64,000 nt of DNA from Tunturibacter empetritectus (lineage in GTDB: Bacteria; Acidobacteriota; Terriglobia; Terriglobales; Acidobacteriaceae). Every line of letters starts with the position of its first letter. Within the stretch, counting starts at the first letter, position 1. The position numbers were made by a program, and so were the translations under genes. Positions 35,972-44,704 of this stretch are shown here, in pieces. The DNA is taken from positions 3,038,001 through 3,102,000 of the forward strand of contig NZ_CP132932.1 in assembly GCF_040358985.1 (NCBI RefSeq). Direction: 5' to 3'. Under the pieces are notes generated by a model. It saw only the letters and a list, made by a program, of their open reading frames with translations, searched no databases and was not told the DNA's origin.

Positions 35972-37372
35972 ATGTCCACCCCCGAACAGTACGACGCAAT
36001 CATCATCGGCAGCGGAGAAGCTGGCAAATATCTAGCCTGGCACCTCGGCGCGCAAGGCAAGAAGGTCGCCAACATCGAAGACAAGCGGTTAGGCGGAGCC
36101 TGCCCCAACGTCGCCTGCCTCCCCAGCAAAAACGTCATCCACTCCGCCAAGGTCGCCTCCTTCTTCCAACGCGGAGCCGAGTTCGGCATCGTCCACGGCG
36201 ACTGGCACGTCAACATGGAAGCCGTCAGCGCCCGCCGCCAGCGCATGATCGACGGCCTCCGCGACACGCACCTCGCCAACTACGCCAAATCCAAAGCCGA
36301 GGTCGTAATGGGCTTCGGCCGCTTCGTCGCCCCCCAGACCGTCGAAGTCGCCCTCAACGCCGGTGGCACCCGCACCCTCCGCTCCGACTACATCTTCCTC
36401 GACACCGGCTCCCGCGCCACCATCGACCCCGTCCCCGGCTTGGCCGAATCCGCCCCAATGACCCACATCGAACTCCTCGAGCTCCCCACCCTCCCCGAGC
36501 ATCTCCTCATCCTCGGCGGCGGCTTCATCGGTCTCGAGCTAGCCCAGGCCATGCGCCGCTTCGGCTCCAACGTCACCATCATCGAGCGCAACCCCACCCT
36601 CGTCCACCGCGAAGATTCCGACGTCACCGAAGCCCTTCATCAACTCTTCACAGATGAAGGCATCGACATCGTTACGAACGCCAGCGTCACCCACGTCGAA
36701 GGCACGTCCGGAAAATCCGTCATCGTGCACCTGAGCGACGGAGCCAGCCTCGAAGGCACTCATCTCCTCGTCGCCACTGGCCGTACCCCCAATACGCAAA
36801 ATATGGGCCTCGATCTCGCCGGCATCAAGACCACCCCCTCCGGACACTTCCAGGTCAACGATCGCCTCGAAACCACCGCCCCCGGGGTCTGGGCCATGGG
36901 CGACTGCGCCGGCTCCCCCCACTTCACCCACATCTCCTTCGACGACTTCCGCATCATCCGCGACAACCTAGCCGAACCCAACGCGGCCGGAGCCAGCCGC
37001 ACCACGACGAACCGACAGATCCCCTCCGTTACCTTCACCGATCCCGAGCTAGCCCACGTAGGCCTCACCGAAAACGACGCGAAGAAGCAGGGAATCGCCT
37101 ACCGTCTCGGCAAAATCCCCATGGCCGCCGCGCTCCGCACCCGCACCCTCGATGAAACCCGCGGCTTCATGAAAGTCCTGATCGGCTCCGGCGATCGCAT
37201 CCTCGGCTTCACCGCCATCGGCCCTGGCGTTGGCGAACTCCTCCCCGTCATCCAGCTAGCCATGTCCGCCAACCTGCCCTACACCGCTGTCCACAACCTC
37301 ATCCTCACCCACCCCACCCTCTCCGAGGGCTTCATCAACCTCTTCAACACCATCCCAAAGCAGCAAGCATAA
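35972..37372 (+). CDS. Pyridine nucleotide-disulfide oxidoreductase, mercuric-reductase-like
   Basis: The 466-residue flavoprotein has the FAD motif IIIGSGEAGKYLAWHLG (about 10-26), the redox-active cysteines C44 and C49 in GGACPNVACLPSK, an NAD(P) motif LLILGGGFIGLELAQAM and the dimerisation domain with the active-site His in LTHPTLSEGF. It has no N-terminal heavy-metal-binding domain and no C-terminal Cys pair of true mercuric reductases, so mercury reduction is doubtful; it may be a lipoamide-dehydrogenase relative with another disulfide substrate. No mer genes are adjacent. Confidence 0.85.
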   Translation: MSTPEQYDAIIIGSGEAGKYLAWHLGAQGKKVANIEDKRLGGACPNVACLPSKNVIHSAKVASFFQRGAEFGIVHGDWHVNMEAVSARRQRMIDGLRDTHLANYAKSKAEVVMGFGRFVAPQTVEVALNAGGTRTLRSDYIFLDTGSRATIDPVPGLAESAPMTHIELLELPTLPEHLLILGGGFIGLELAQAMRRFGSNVTIIERNPTLVHREDSDVTEALHQLFTDEGIDIVTNASVTHVEGTSGKSVIVHLSDGASLEGTHLLVATGRTPNTQNMGLDLAGIKTTPSGHFQVNDRLETTAPGVWAMGDCAGSPHFTHISFDDFRIIRDNLAEPNAAGASRTTTNRQIPSVTFTDPELAHVGLTENDAKKQGIAYRLGKIPMAAALRTRTLDETRGFMKVLIGSGDRILGFTAIGPGVGELLPVIQLAMSANLPYTAVHNLILTHPTLSEGFINLFNTIPKQQA

Positions 37373-37394
37373 ACACGAAGCCGCAGTCGTAGCC

Positions 37395-37496
37395 CATCCC
37401 AACCAACGGGAGGGCCTCCGCAGAAAGTTGTCACGAAAAAAGGTATACAAGTCACGAAGTGACCGCCCCACGCGCAGTGGGCCCGTCCGGCAGGAC
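37395..37496 (+). repeat. Intergenic palindromic element, copy 3
   Basis: The tag CCAACCAACGGGAGGGC begins about 25 bp after the flavoprotein stop codon, and the core (37442-37496) has GGTATAC, GTCAC-GAA-GTGAC, stem CCCAC-GCGCA-GTGGG and GTCC-GGCA-GGAC. It lies between two convergent genes. The gap 37497-37617 is AT-rich and shows no gene. Confidence 0.9.
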
Positions 37497-37617
37497 AAGG
37501 CCCTCAAAAATAAACTTCAAAATCGTGGCGTATTTTTAGACACCCAAAAAGCAGCATCTAAAACACCACATCAGCCACACAACTAACCACAAACTCACCA
37601 CGATCTACCACCACAAA

Positions 37618-38460
37618 TCAGCGCAAAATCTCCTCTAACACCAAAGAAAGCTCAGTTTTCTCGTCCCGATATTTAACGATCACCGGAGCCGCCAAACTTA
37701 GCCCCCACTCCGCGCCCTTGCCTTTGGAAACCGCCCGAGACCCCGGCACCACCACCGCACCCTCAGGAATCACCAGTGGCATCTCCGCCGTAGCTTTGTA
37801 GATCTCGCCTTTCACCAGGTCATACACCGGCGTCCCTCGCGTCAACACGGTTCCAGCCGCCAACACCGCGCGCCTTCGCACCACGGTCCCCTCATAAACT
37901 CCAGTGTTTCCGCCAATTAAACAATCATCTTCAATAATCACAGGCGAGGCATTCACCGGCTCCAGCACCCCGCCAATCTGCGCTGCCGCACTCAGATGCA
38001 CCCGCTTCCCCACCTGCGCGCAACTCCCCACCAGCGCATGCGAGTCCACCATCGTCCCCTCCTCCACATAGGCCCCAACATTCACATAAGAAGGCGGAAT
38101 CAACGCAACTCCCTTAGCCACATACGCCCCACTCCGCGCACTCACCCCACCCGGCACCACGCGCACCCCATCGGCAACCACAAATCGCCGCACCGGATAG
38201 GTATGTTTATCAATAAACCGCAGGGTCTCCCCGCCCATCTCCATCATCGTCCCAATGCGAAACCCCAGCAGAATCCCGCGTTTCACCCACCCATTCACGC
38301 GCCAGCCCAGCGCCACCGAAGCATCCGGCTCCGCAGCCCGCAACTCGCCCACCTCCAGCTTTCCGCGCAGCTCAAGAAAACAAGCCTCCGCCTCAGCATC
38401 ACCAATCGCCGCAGCACCCTGCGCAAACCAATGCTCAATCGCTGTTTCTAACGTATTCAA
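37618..38460 (-). CDS. dapD: Tetrahydrodipicolinate N-succinyltransferase
   Basis: I start at TTG 38460 because GGAGAG lies 4 bp upstream and the longer frame (to 38523) would overlap the upstream gene. The 280-residue product has the left-handed beta-helix hexapeptide repeats (GAYVAKGVALIPPSYVNVGA, SAAAQIGGVLEP, GGNTGVYEG) and the start LNTLETAIEHWF typical of DapD. It succinylates tetrahydrodipicolinate with succinyl-CoA, the first step of the succinylase branch to diaminopimelate and lysine. It is last in a dapA-secreted protein-dapD run. Confidence 0.9.
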   Translation of the reverse strand: MNTLETAIEHWFAQGAAAIGDAEAEACFLELRGKLEVGELRAAEPDASVALGWRVNGWVKRGILLGFRIGTMMEMGGETLRFIDKHTYPVRRFVVADGVRVVPGGVSARSGAYVAKGVALIPPSYVNVGAYVEEGTMVDSHALVGSCAQVGKRVHLSAAAQIGGVLEPVNASPVIIEDDCLIGGNTGVYEGTVVRRRAVLAAGTVLTRGTPVYDLVKGEIYKATAEMPLVIPEGAVVVPGSRAVSKGKGAEWGLSLAAPVIVKYRDEKTELSLVLEEILR

Positions 38461-38483
38461 TCTTCTCTCCAATTTTGTAGTTA

Positions 38484-39083
38484 CTACTTCGGGGTGCTTT
38501 TCTCCTGCGTCTCCAAACGCCACACGCCATTATCGTCTCCGAAGGCGGACGTTCCCCCAATCGACTTGTAAACTTTGCCATCAAAGCGATAGTAGCTAAG
38601 ACCAGTCTCACGCCCAGACATATGCCATCCCGTCACAAAGTCATGAAATCCGCTTATCTCTGCTCGCTGAACGGCCATTCCCCATCCACTCAATCCACCA
38701 AGGAATTGAACCTTTCCGCCTTCAACTTGGAAGAGCCACATTCCACCATTCGCACCCTGCCCACCGCGTTCACACCCGATCCCGGCAGTTGCCCTCACTA
38801 CATGTGAGTTCTCCTTCAAAGGAACTTCATCAAAGGTCAATCCCTTCAGTACCGCCTGAGTATCCTCCGGAGTGCAAGTGTCATTTTTGATCTGTTCGCG
38901 CAAAAGTCTCCATATCGAGTTGATCTGACTTTTTCCCAGCCGCGCAGCGTTTGTTTTGGCGTGAAGATCATCGAACCGAAAATCTCGCCACAACCCCTCA
39001 TCTTGGGCATGTAGCGCGGTCACGCAGCAAACGATCAATACAAACAACCAACCGCATCCGGGACGAAAATAATCTTTACTCAA
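38484..39083 (-). CDS. Secreted protein of unknown function inside the dap operon
   Basis: The 199-residue product starts at TTG 39083, overlapping the dapA TGA as TTGA, with GAGG about 6 bp upstream. A signal peptide is clear (about 8-26; GWLFVLIVCCVTALHA, cleavage after HAQ region). The mature part holds the cysteines of TCTPED and GIGCERGG and ends with YYRFDGKVYKSIGGTSAFGD. No known family is recognised. Its coupling to dapA and position before dapD make co-expression likely, but an exported protein has no obvious role in lysine synthesis. Confidence 0.75.
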   Translation of the reverse strand: MSKDYFRPGCGWLFVLIVCCVTALHAQDEGLWRDFRFDDLHAKTNAARLGKSQINSIWRLLREQIKNDTCTPEDTQAVLKGLTFDEVPLKENSHVVRATAGIGCERGGQGANGGMWLFQVEGGKVQFLGGLSGWGMAVQRAEISGFHDFVTGWHMSGRETGLSYYRFDGKVYKSIGGTSAFGDDNGVWRLETQEKSTPK

Positions 39084-40000
39084 AACATCCTCATATCTTC
39101 GCCCTTAGACGGAACCCCCACCAGCATCCCCAACTCCCCCACCATCCGCTCCAGCCGCCTCCGCGTCGCATCCGACACCGGCACCATCGGCAGCCGCAGC
39201 ACGTCCTCGCCCCTCCCCAGCATATGCAGCACCGCCTTCACCGGAGCAGGACTAGCCTCCCAGAAGTGCGCCTGCATCAGCCGGAAGAACTGCCGGTTGA
39301 TCCGCCTCGCATGCACCCAGTCGTTCTCGAGCGCAGCCCCCACCATCCGCGCCATCTGCCCCGGAATCACATTCGAAGCCACCGAAACCAACCCAGCCCC
39401 GCCCAGCGCCAGCACCGGCAACGCCAGCCCGTCGTCTCCGGCAAACACCTTGAAACTCCGCGGCGCCGTCGTCAGCAGTTCGGTAATCTGAGCGATATTC
39501 CCGCTCGACTCCTTCACTCCAATAACATTCTTCAGCTCCGCCAGCCGAAGCACCGTCGCCGGCTCCAGGTTCACCCCCGTCCGCGAAGGAATGTTGTACA
39601 GCAGCACAGGCAGCTCCGTCGCCTCGGCGATCGCGCGAAAGTGCTGATACTGCCCCTCCTGCCCCGGCCGATTGTAGTAAGGATTCGCCGACAGAACGCC
39701 CGTCAGCCCATGCACCTGCGACAGCTTCTGCACCCGCGCCACCCCCTTATGCGTCGAGTTATGCGTGCACCCCGCAAACACCGGCACCCGTCCCGAAGCA
39801 GCAGCAACCACCACCTCAATCGCCCGCAGCCACTCGACTTCCGTCAGAGTCGAAGCCTCGCCAGTAGTCCCGCAAGGCACAAGAAAATCGATGCCGCTCT
39901 CGATCTGCCACAACACCAACGCACGCAGCGCAGGCTCGTCAACGCTGCCGTCCCTGCGAAAGGGAGTCACCAGCGCCGTTCCACAACCCATCAATTCCAT
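39080..40000 (-). CDS. dapA: 4-hydroxy-tetrahydrodipicolinate synthase
   Basis: The 306-residue aldolase-type enzyme has the pyruvate-binding PCGTTGEASTLT segment (near 42-53), the conserved Tyr in LLYNIPSRTGVNL and the Schiff-base Lys in VIGVKESSGNI (near 162). It condenses pyruvate with aspartate semialdehyde, the first committed step to diaminopimelate. Its stop overlaps the start of a secreted-protein gene by 4 bp, and dapD follows. No strong Shine-Dalgarno is visible before the ATG. The Tat aminotransferase upstream ends with its own terminator. Confidence 0.95.
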   Translation of the reverse strand: MELMGCGTALVTPFRRDGSVDEPALRALVLWQIESGIDFLVPCGTTGEASTLTEVEWLRAIEVVVAAASGRVPVFAGCTHNSTHKGVARVQKLSQVHGLTGVLSANPYYNRPGQEGQYQHFRAIAEATELPVLLYNIPSRTGVNLEPATVLRLAELKNVIGVKESSGNIAQITELLTTAPRSFKVFAGDDGLALPVLALGGAGLVSVASNVIPGQMARMVGAALENDWVHARRINRQFFRLMQAHFWEASPAPVKAVLHMLGRGEDVLRLPMVPVSDATRRRLERMVGELGMLVGVPSKGEDMRMF

Positions 40001-40068
40001 AGTGTCTGCAAGTTTACCGCGCCGGCGGCCTTGATTTCAGAACAACCGTCCCCGCAACTCCGCAAAAC

Positions 40069-40100
40069 AAAAAAAGCCCCAGCGATCTCTCGCCAGGGCC
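40069..40100 (-). terminator. Intrinsic terminator after the Tat aminotransferase gene
   Basis: On the minus strand GCCCTGGCGA and TCGCTGGGGC pair with two imperfect positions around GAGA, followed by seven T residues and TGTTTTG. It lies about 20 bp after the stop codon and separates this gene from dapA. Confidence 0.75.
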
Positions 40101-40119
40101 TCAAAAGCACTTTGCTCCG

Positions 40120-41370
40120 CTAGCCTCGATAGAGCTCCGACGGCACATGGAACTCCGGCATATGCAGCTCCGCGGCCCCATTCGCCGACCCCGCCGGCAT
40201 ATCCATGCACTTCACAAAGGCCGTCTGGAACTTCTCCATCTCTCCCTTCGTCCCCACCGTCACGCGCACATAGTTCGGCATCGCCGACCACGTCCGGCCA
40301 ATCGCAACGTTCTCCTTCAGCATGGCGTTCTGAAACTCCTTCCCAGGCCGCTTCACATCCACCATGAACATATTGCCCTGCGATCCCGGAATGACCTTGT
40401 AGCCATTCTTAGTCAGAAACTCCACAGTCTCCGTCCGAATATCTGCATTGATCTTCTTGCGCAGAGGCACCAGATCCTTATCCTGTAGACTCGCACGAGC
40501 AGCAGCAGCGCTCGTAATCGAGATGCTCGCCAGGCTCTGACTAGGGCCACCGACATTGTTGAACCGCTCAATCAGATCCGGCCGCGCCACAGCGAATCCA
40601 GCACGCAACCCAGCCATCCCATAGATCTTCGAGAACGTCCGCATCACAATCACATCTTTATCCTGGTTCACCAGATCGATGCACGACTCATTGTCGGAAA
40701 AATGGGTGTACGCCTCATCGATGATCACAACCGAACCCGCGGGCTTGTTCTTTACCAGCCAGACAATGTCTTCCTTGGGAGTAATCGTCCCCGTAGGGTT
40801 ATTCGGATTCACAATGTAGTAAGCCCCCGGCGAAGGATGCGCCTTCAACATAGCCTTCACATCATGCGCATAGGTCGCAGTCAGCGGCACAGGATACTTC
40901 GGAGCCTTCATCACCTCCGCCGCGCGAGGCCCCTGTTCATAGCTAGGGTCGCCATACACCAGCGGCTTATCCGGGCCAAGGTTCGACATCAGCGCCAGAT
41001 CCAGCGGCCCGCTCGACCCAGGGAATAAAGCCGAGTAGTCCTTCTTCAACCCAAACTCCCCATTGAAGACATCGATCGTCTTCACATACTCATCCCAGTG
41101 ATACCGGCCGCCCTGCACGCCCATGCTACATATCGCCGTCAGTGCAGACTGCGCCGGCCCCAGCGGATTCTCATTCGAGCTGATCACCACCGTGTCAGCC
41201 GACAGCGGATGCATCGTACGCGTTCCGCTTCGTCGTCCAGCCTGTCCAGCAGGAGCAGCAGCTGGTGTCATCGCAGCCAACGCCGGAAACGTGGTGGCTG
41301 CCGCCGAGGCCGCGCCAACAATGCGCAGAAACGATCTGCGGGAAACGCTTTGCGTCATATCGGAATTCAT
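40120..41370 (-). CDS. Tat-exported HisC-like PLP aminotransferase
   Basis: With start ATG 41370 (AGGAG 7 bp upstream) the product has 416 residues. A twin-arginine signal SRRSFLRIVGAASAAATTF covers residues 9-27. The rest is a fold-type I aminotransferase of the histidinol-phosphate type: NENPLGPA, IVNPNNPTGT, VVIIDEAYTHF and the PLP lysine in RTFSKIYGMAGLRAG. Homologues transaminate histidinol phosphate or aromatic and other amino acids in the cytosol; here export is predicted, with the cofactor probably loaded before transport. It ends at a terminator in front of dapA. Substrate unknown. Confidence 0.88.
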   Translation of the reverse strand: MNSDMTQSVSRRSFLRIVGAASAAATTFPALAAMTPAAAPAGQAGRRSGTRTMHPLSADTVVISSNENPLGPAQSALTAICSMGVQGGRYHWDEYVKTIDVFNGEFGLKKDYSALFPGSSGPLDLALMSNLGPDKPLVYGDPSYEQGPRAAEVMKAPKYPVPLTATYAHDVKAMLKAHPSPGAYYIVNPNNPTGTITPKEDIVWLVKNKPAGSVVIIDEAYTHFSDNESCIDLVNQDKDVIVMRTFSKIYGMAGLRAGFAVARPDLIERFNNVGGPSQSLASISITSAAAARASLQDKDLVPLRKKINADIRTETVEFLTKNGYKVIPGSQGNMFMVDVKRPGKEFQNAMLKENVAIGRTWSAMPNYVRVTVGTKGEMEKFQTAFVKCMDMPAGSANGAAELHMPEFHVPSELYRG

Positions 41371-41510
41371 AGAAGTTCTCCTCGAAAGTCGATTAGTAGA
41401 GATGCAACGCCGCGGCAACAGAAGGAATAAGCCCACTGAGGGAAGGGAAGATCAGCTAAAGGTTTCCTGCAAAACCAGATCGCCTTGCTGGAACTACTCT
41501 TGAGAACTTG

Positions 41511-41544
41511 GATGTTTGAACGAACCGCAGTACGGTTGAACATC
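41511..41544. promoter_or_regulatory. Nested inverted repeat between divergent genes
   Basis: Inner arms AACCG/CGGTT (41523-41527 with 41533-41537) sit inside outer arms GATGTT/AACATC (41511-41516 with 41539-41544). It is in the 329-bp gap 41371-41699 between the divergent Tat aminotransferase and a membrane-protein gene, where an operator would be expected. No regulator is identified. The rest of the gap shows no gene. Confidence 0.3.
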
Positions 41545-41699
41545 AATCTACAGCGAATTTCCTGCAAATGCGAGGAAAATTTCCGAGATCGATACAAAAA
41601 AACTGTGAGGAACTTCTCCACTGTCTCCTTCGTAATCCTGCACGACCAACAGTCGAGCTGCGCCCTTCGAAGGTTCGTAAATTGAAATTTGGAGTTTAG

Positions 41700-42113
41700 A
41701 TGCCAGACATCGCCCGGTTCTTTGTCTTCATGATTGCGGCATTTCTTCTCTTTATCGCCGTCCTGCTGTTCGTCACGCGCAAACGAACGGCAATCCCTAA
41801 CCCTGCATTACTTCTGGTCCTTGCGACCATCGTCGTAATAGTAGGAATGATCTTCGCGAGATACTCCCACCTCTGGATTCCCACACTTCCCTGGCAGATC
41901 TACTACGGCCTCCCAGCCCTGCTCACACTCACACTGGCGCCGCTCGTCTTACGAATGTCCCGCACCGAGCTTGCCCAATACATTCCCATGGCATTCCTCA
42001 TGGCGCCGGCAATTCACATCGTCTTCTCGCTGCTCGTCAGATGGCACGACTACATGCCATTCCCCTTCTACATCCCGTCTCTAGCGGAGTTTCTAATTGG
42101 CAAAAACCACTAA
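41700..42113 (+). CDS. Small membrane protein, unknown
   Basis: The 137-residue product has four to five hydrophobic segments (about 5-24, 36-55, 63-83, 93-114). The sequence shows no recognised family. GGAG lies about 5 bp before the ATG. It is followed after 38 bp by another membrane protein, and the two plus-strand genes sit inside the otherwise minus-strand lysine block. The DNA is somewhat more AT-rich than the flanks. Confidence 0.6.
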   Translation: MPDIARFFVFMIAAFLLFIAVLLFVTRKRTAIPNPALLLVLATIVVIVGMIFARYSHLWIPTLPWQIYYGLPALLTLTLAPLVLRMSRTELAQYIPMAFLMAPAIHIVFSLLVRWHDYMPFPFYIPSLAEFLIGKNH

Positions 42114-42151
42114 CCCAACCTCTAGCTCGTCGCCAAAATGAGAAAAATTCT

Positions 42152-42592
42152 ATGAAGAGAATCATGTGGATGGTCGGAACTTTCGCGGCGATGTATCTCA
42201 TAGCGACCATAGTGGGCTTCGCCACTTATTTCCTTCTGAGCGTTCGTGCTATGTGGATCTGTGTCTTCACTCTCATGCCGATCGTTAGTGCTGGCTTGAT
42301 CTACGCCTATTTACAGAGGCTGAAAGTCAGCCGCGACGCCACGTTTCGCGAGGCATCTATTCTCGTTGCAGTGTGGATCGTCCTCTCCTTCTCCCTCGAT
42401 GCCATAACCTACATCGTGGTGATTCCGATGACGAGCCATAGAGCTTTGAATTGGACCTTCTTTCTAGACCAGTCGCCATGGATCTGGCTATCGTATGCGG
42501 TTCTATCGCTTTCAGCCTATGCAGGACGCGGAGCCTACCTTATGCGGCTTGATACGAAAGCAGTGCAATCAGGCCGCCGAGTAGCCCGGTGA
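42152..42592 (+). CDS. Small membrane protein, unknown
   Basis: The frame is open from 42041, but I start at ATG 42152 (MKRIMWMVGTF), which clears the upstream gene. The 146-residue product has four hydrophobic segments (about 3-25, 29-48, 66-88 and 105-125) and a basic end SGRRVAR. It resembles small integral membrane proteins with no known function. It probably shares a transcript with the preceding membrane-protein gene. Convergent with the aminopeptidase gene. Confidence 0.6.
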   Translation: MKRIMWMVGTFAAMYLIATIVGFATYFLLSVRAMWICVFTLMPIVSAGLIYAYLQRLKVSRDATFREASILVAVWIVLSFSLDAITYIVVIPMTSHRALNWTFFLDQSPWIWLSYAVLSLSAYAGRGAYLMRLDTKAVQSGRRVAR

Positions 42593-42621
42593 GCCATCGA
42601 GCCGATCACCGGGCAATCCCC

Positions 42622-43896
42622 CTAGACCCACTCACCCCTACGCATCAACGGCTCAGCAGTCCCATCCGCAGCCACGCCATCCACATCCATCTCGCCCGAC
42701 CCAATCATCCAGTCTACATGGATCAAACTCGTATTCGCACCCAAAGCCGCAAGTTGCTCCGCATCCATCTTCTCGCCGCCAATTAGACACGTCGAATAAG
42801 CCTGCCCCAGCGCAATATGGCTCGCCGCATTCTCATCGAACAGCGTACTCCAGAACAGCACCCCACTCTGCGCAATCGGCGACGAGTGCGGCACCAGCGC
42901 CACCTCCCCCAACCGCCGCGCCCCATCATCCGTGCTGATCAACCGATTCAGCACATCCTCTCCAGCCGTCGCCGTAGCCTCAACGATCTTCCCGCCTTCA
43001 AACCGCACCGCAATATTCTCAATCAGCGTCCCCTGGTGCGACAGCGGCTTCGACGCCCTCACCGTCCCATCCACGCGGTCCTTATGCGGAGTCGTAAAGC
43101 ACTCCTCGGTCGGAATATTCGGCTGGCAATACACTCCATTCCCCGCAGTCGTCCCACCACCGGCCCACAGATGATCATCCGCCAATCCCACCTTCAAATC
43201 TGTAGCCCCATCCTGCGATTTGAAGTGCAGCGCCGAAAACCGCTTCGCATTCAACATGTCCACTCGCTTCTTCAGCCGCGCTCCATGCTCCTGCCACTCG
43301 ACCACCGGATCGTCCACCGCAACCCGCGACGCCACAAAGATCGCCTCCCAGAGCTTCGCTACCGCGATCTCCACCGGCTCTCCCGGGAACACCAGCTTCG
43401 CCCACTCCGGCGTCGCGCACGCCACAATCGTCCAGTTGATCTCATGCCGCGTAATCAACTCCATCGCCGGTTTCCCCGCCTTCGACGCCGCAACATTGGC
43501 CCGCGCCACCTTCGCCGGATCCTGCTTCGCCAGCAGCGCAGGATTCGTCCCCGCAATCGCCAGTCTCGCCGCGCCACTCCGGAAACCCTCTGCAATCCCA
43601 TCCTGAAGCCACTTCGGCGCATAGTCGAAGCTTGCATCCGCTCCATACTCAAACCGCGCCAGCACGCTCGGATCGTCCGCGTAGAATGTCGTCACCAGCA
43701 ACGCCCCCGCCTTGTACGCGTGCTCCGTGATCCGCCGCACCAGCGGCAACGCCTCCATCGGAGCGGACATGATCAGCTCCTGTCCAGCACGCAACCCCAG
43801 CCCAACCTTCACCGCAACCTCAGCCAGTCGGTCCAGCTTCTCCTCAAACGTAAGATCCGCAAACTTTGTCTTCGCTACTGCTTCCGCAACGCTCAT
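42622..43896 (-). CDS. M29 family aminopeptidase (AmpS/PepS type)
   Basis: The 424-residue enzyme has the M29 features: VKVGLGLRAGQELIMSAPMEALPLVR at the start (shown here in part: GLGLRAGQEL), the metal-binding Glu in NIPTEECFTTPH, ASHIALGQAY and the C-terminal LIHVDWMIGSGEMDVDGV with conserved His and Asp. It removes N-terminal amino acids with a dinuclear metal site. GAGGA precedes the ATG. It lies 100 bp downstream of dapB, with a dispersed repeat between them. Confidence 0.9.
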   Translation of the reverse strand: MSVAEAVAKTKFADLTFEEKLDRLAEVAVKVGLGLRAGQELIMSAPMEALPLVRRITEHAYKAGALLVTTFYADDPSVLARFEYGADASFDYAPKWLQDGIAEGFRSGAARLAIAGTNPALLAKQDPAKVARANVAASKAGKPAMELITRHEINWTIVACATPEWAKLVFPGEPVEIAVAKLWEAIFVASRVAVDDPVVEWQEHGARLKKRVDMLNAKRFSALHFKSQDGATDLKVGLADDHLWAGGGTTAGNGVYCQPNIPTEECFTTPHKDRVDGTVRASKPLSHQGTLIENIAVRFEGGKIVEATATAGEDVLNRLISTDDGARRLGEVALVPHSSPIAQSGVLFWSTLFDENAASHIALGQAYSTCLIGGEKMDAEQLAALGANTSLIHVDWMIGSGEMDVDGVAADGTAEPLMRRGEWV

Positions 43897-43926
43897 TGTC
43901 GATTCCTCATGCTTTCACTAAGAAGT

Positions 43927-43975
43927 GTCATCTCGACCGAAGGCGGCGCTTTTGCCGCCGCAGTGGAGAGACCCC
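43927..43975. repeat. Dispersed TCATCTCGACCGAAG-type element between dapB and the aminopeptidase
   Basis: GTCATCTCGACCGAAGGCGG continues to GCGCTTTTGCCGCC and CAGTGGAGAGACCCC. The stem is GGCGGC-GCTTTT-GCCGCC. It is near-identical to the copy at 31688 and lies within a probable operon. Confidence 0.7.
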
Positions 43976-43996
43976 ATATTTCGTTGGTTCCGTTCG

Positions 43997-44683
43997 CTAA
44001 ACCTCGGTGTAAACACTCTGAAAGTCGTAGCATCCCGTCCGCGACGACAACCACTCCGCCGCCCTCACCGCGCCTTCGGCAAACCCTCTCCGCGAAAACG
44101 CCTCATGCGTCAGCACCAGCTGGTCCGCGTTGCTCGCAGCGGTCAGCGAATGCACTCCCATCACATCCCCGTCACGCTTCGACTCAACCGGCACCGCAGT
44201 CGCACCAGCTGCCGCCTCCACAACTTTAGCCAGACTTATCGCGGTGCCGGAGGGCGAATCCAGCTTACTCGCATGATGCGTCTCCGCAATCGAAAACGCA
44301 TACCCGGCCTTCTTCAACTCGCTCCCCATCGCCGCAGCCAGCTTCAGCATCACCTGCACACCCACCGAAAAGTTCGTCCCATACAACAACCCTGCCTGCC
44401 TCCGCTCAGCCAGTGCCCGCATATCGGGCAGCTTGTCATACCACCCCGTCGTACCAATCACCATCTTCGCGCCCGTCGCCAGGCACGCCCGCATATTCTG
44501 AACCGCCGCCTCTGGCGTAGTGAAATCAATCACCACATCGAACCCCGAGACAAACGGCGGCGTCAGCGCCGAAGCCCCCGCATTCTCCTTCGCATCCAGC
44601 ACATGAACGCTATGCCCATGCTCCGCTGCAACCGATGCCACCAGCTTGCCCGTCTTCCCCATCCCCAAAACCAGAACCCGCAT
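43997..44683 (-). CDS. dapB: 4-hydroxy-tetrahydrodipicolinate reductase
   Basis: The 228-residue protein has an N-terminal dinucleotide-binding loop VLVLGMGKTGKLV (residues 3-15), GTTGWYD, the substrate loop SVGVQVMLKLA, and the catalytic signature ETHHASKLDSPSGTA (usual EAHHxxKxDAPSGTA). It reduces the DapA product with NAD(P)H to tetrahydrodipicolinate. It is slightly shorter than E. coli DapB (273). GGGAG precedes the ATG; lysC ends 21 bp upstream, so asd-lysC-dapB form one operon. Confidence 0.93.
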   Translation of the reverse strand: MRVLVLGMGKTGKLVASVAAEHGHSVHVLDAKENAGASALTPPFVSGFDVVIDFTTPEAAVQNMRACLATGAKMVIGTTGWYDKLPDMRALAERRQAGLLYGTNFSVGVQVMLKLAAAMGSELKKAGYAFSIAETHHASKLDSPSGTAISLAKVVEAAAGATAVPVESKRDGDVMGVHSLTAASNADQLVLTHEAFSRRGFAEGAVRAAEWLSSRTGCYDFQSVYTEV

Positions 44684-44704
44684 GTCTCCCTTTCTCCGCC
44701 TCTA

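Noticed and set aside
35899..36657. Overlapping plus-strand ORF at the flavoprotein start
   Set aside because: Arg/Pro-rich frame-shifted shadow of the flavoprotein gene.
35972..37372. True mercuric reductase
   Set aside because: It lacks the metal-binding N-domain and the C-terminal cysteine pair, and no mer genes are nearby.
41371..41436. N-terminal extension of the Tat aminotransferase
   Set aside because: The ATG at 41370 has AGGAG 7 bp upstream and places the twin-arginine motif near the N-terminus, as required.
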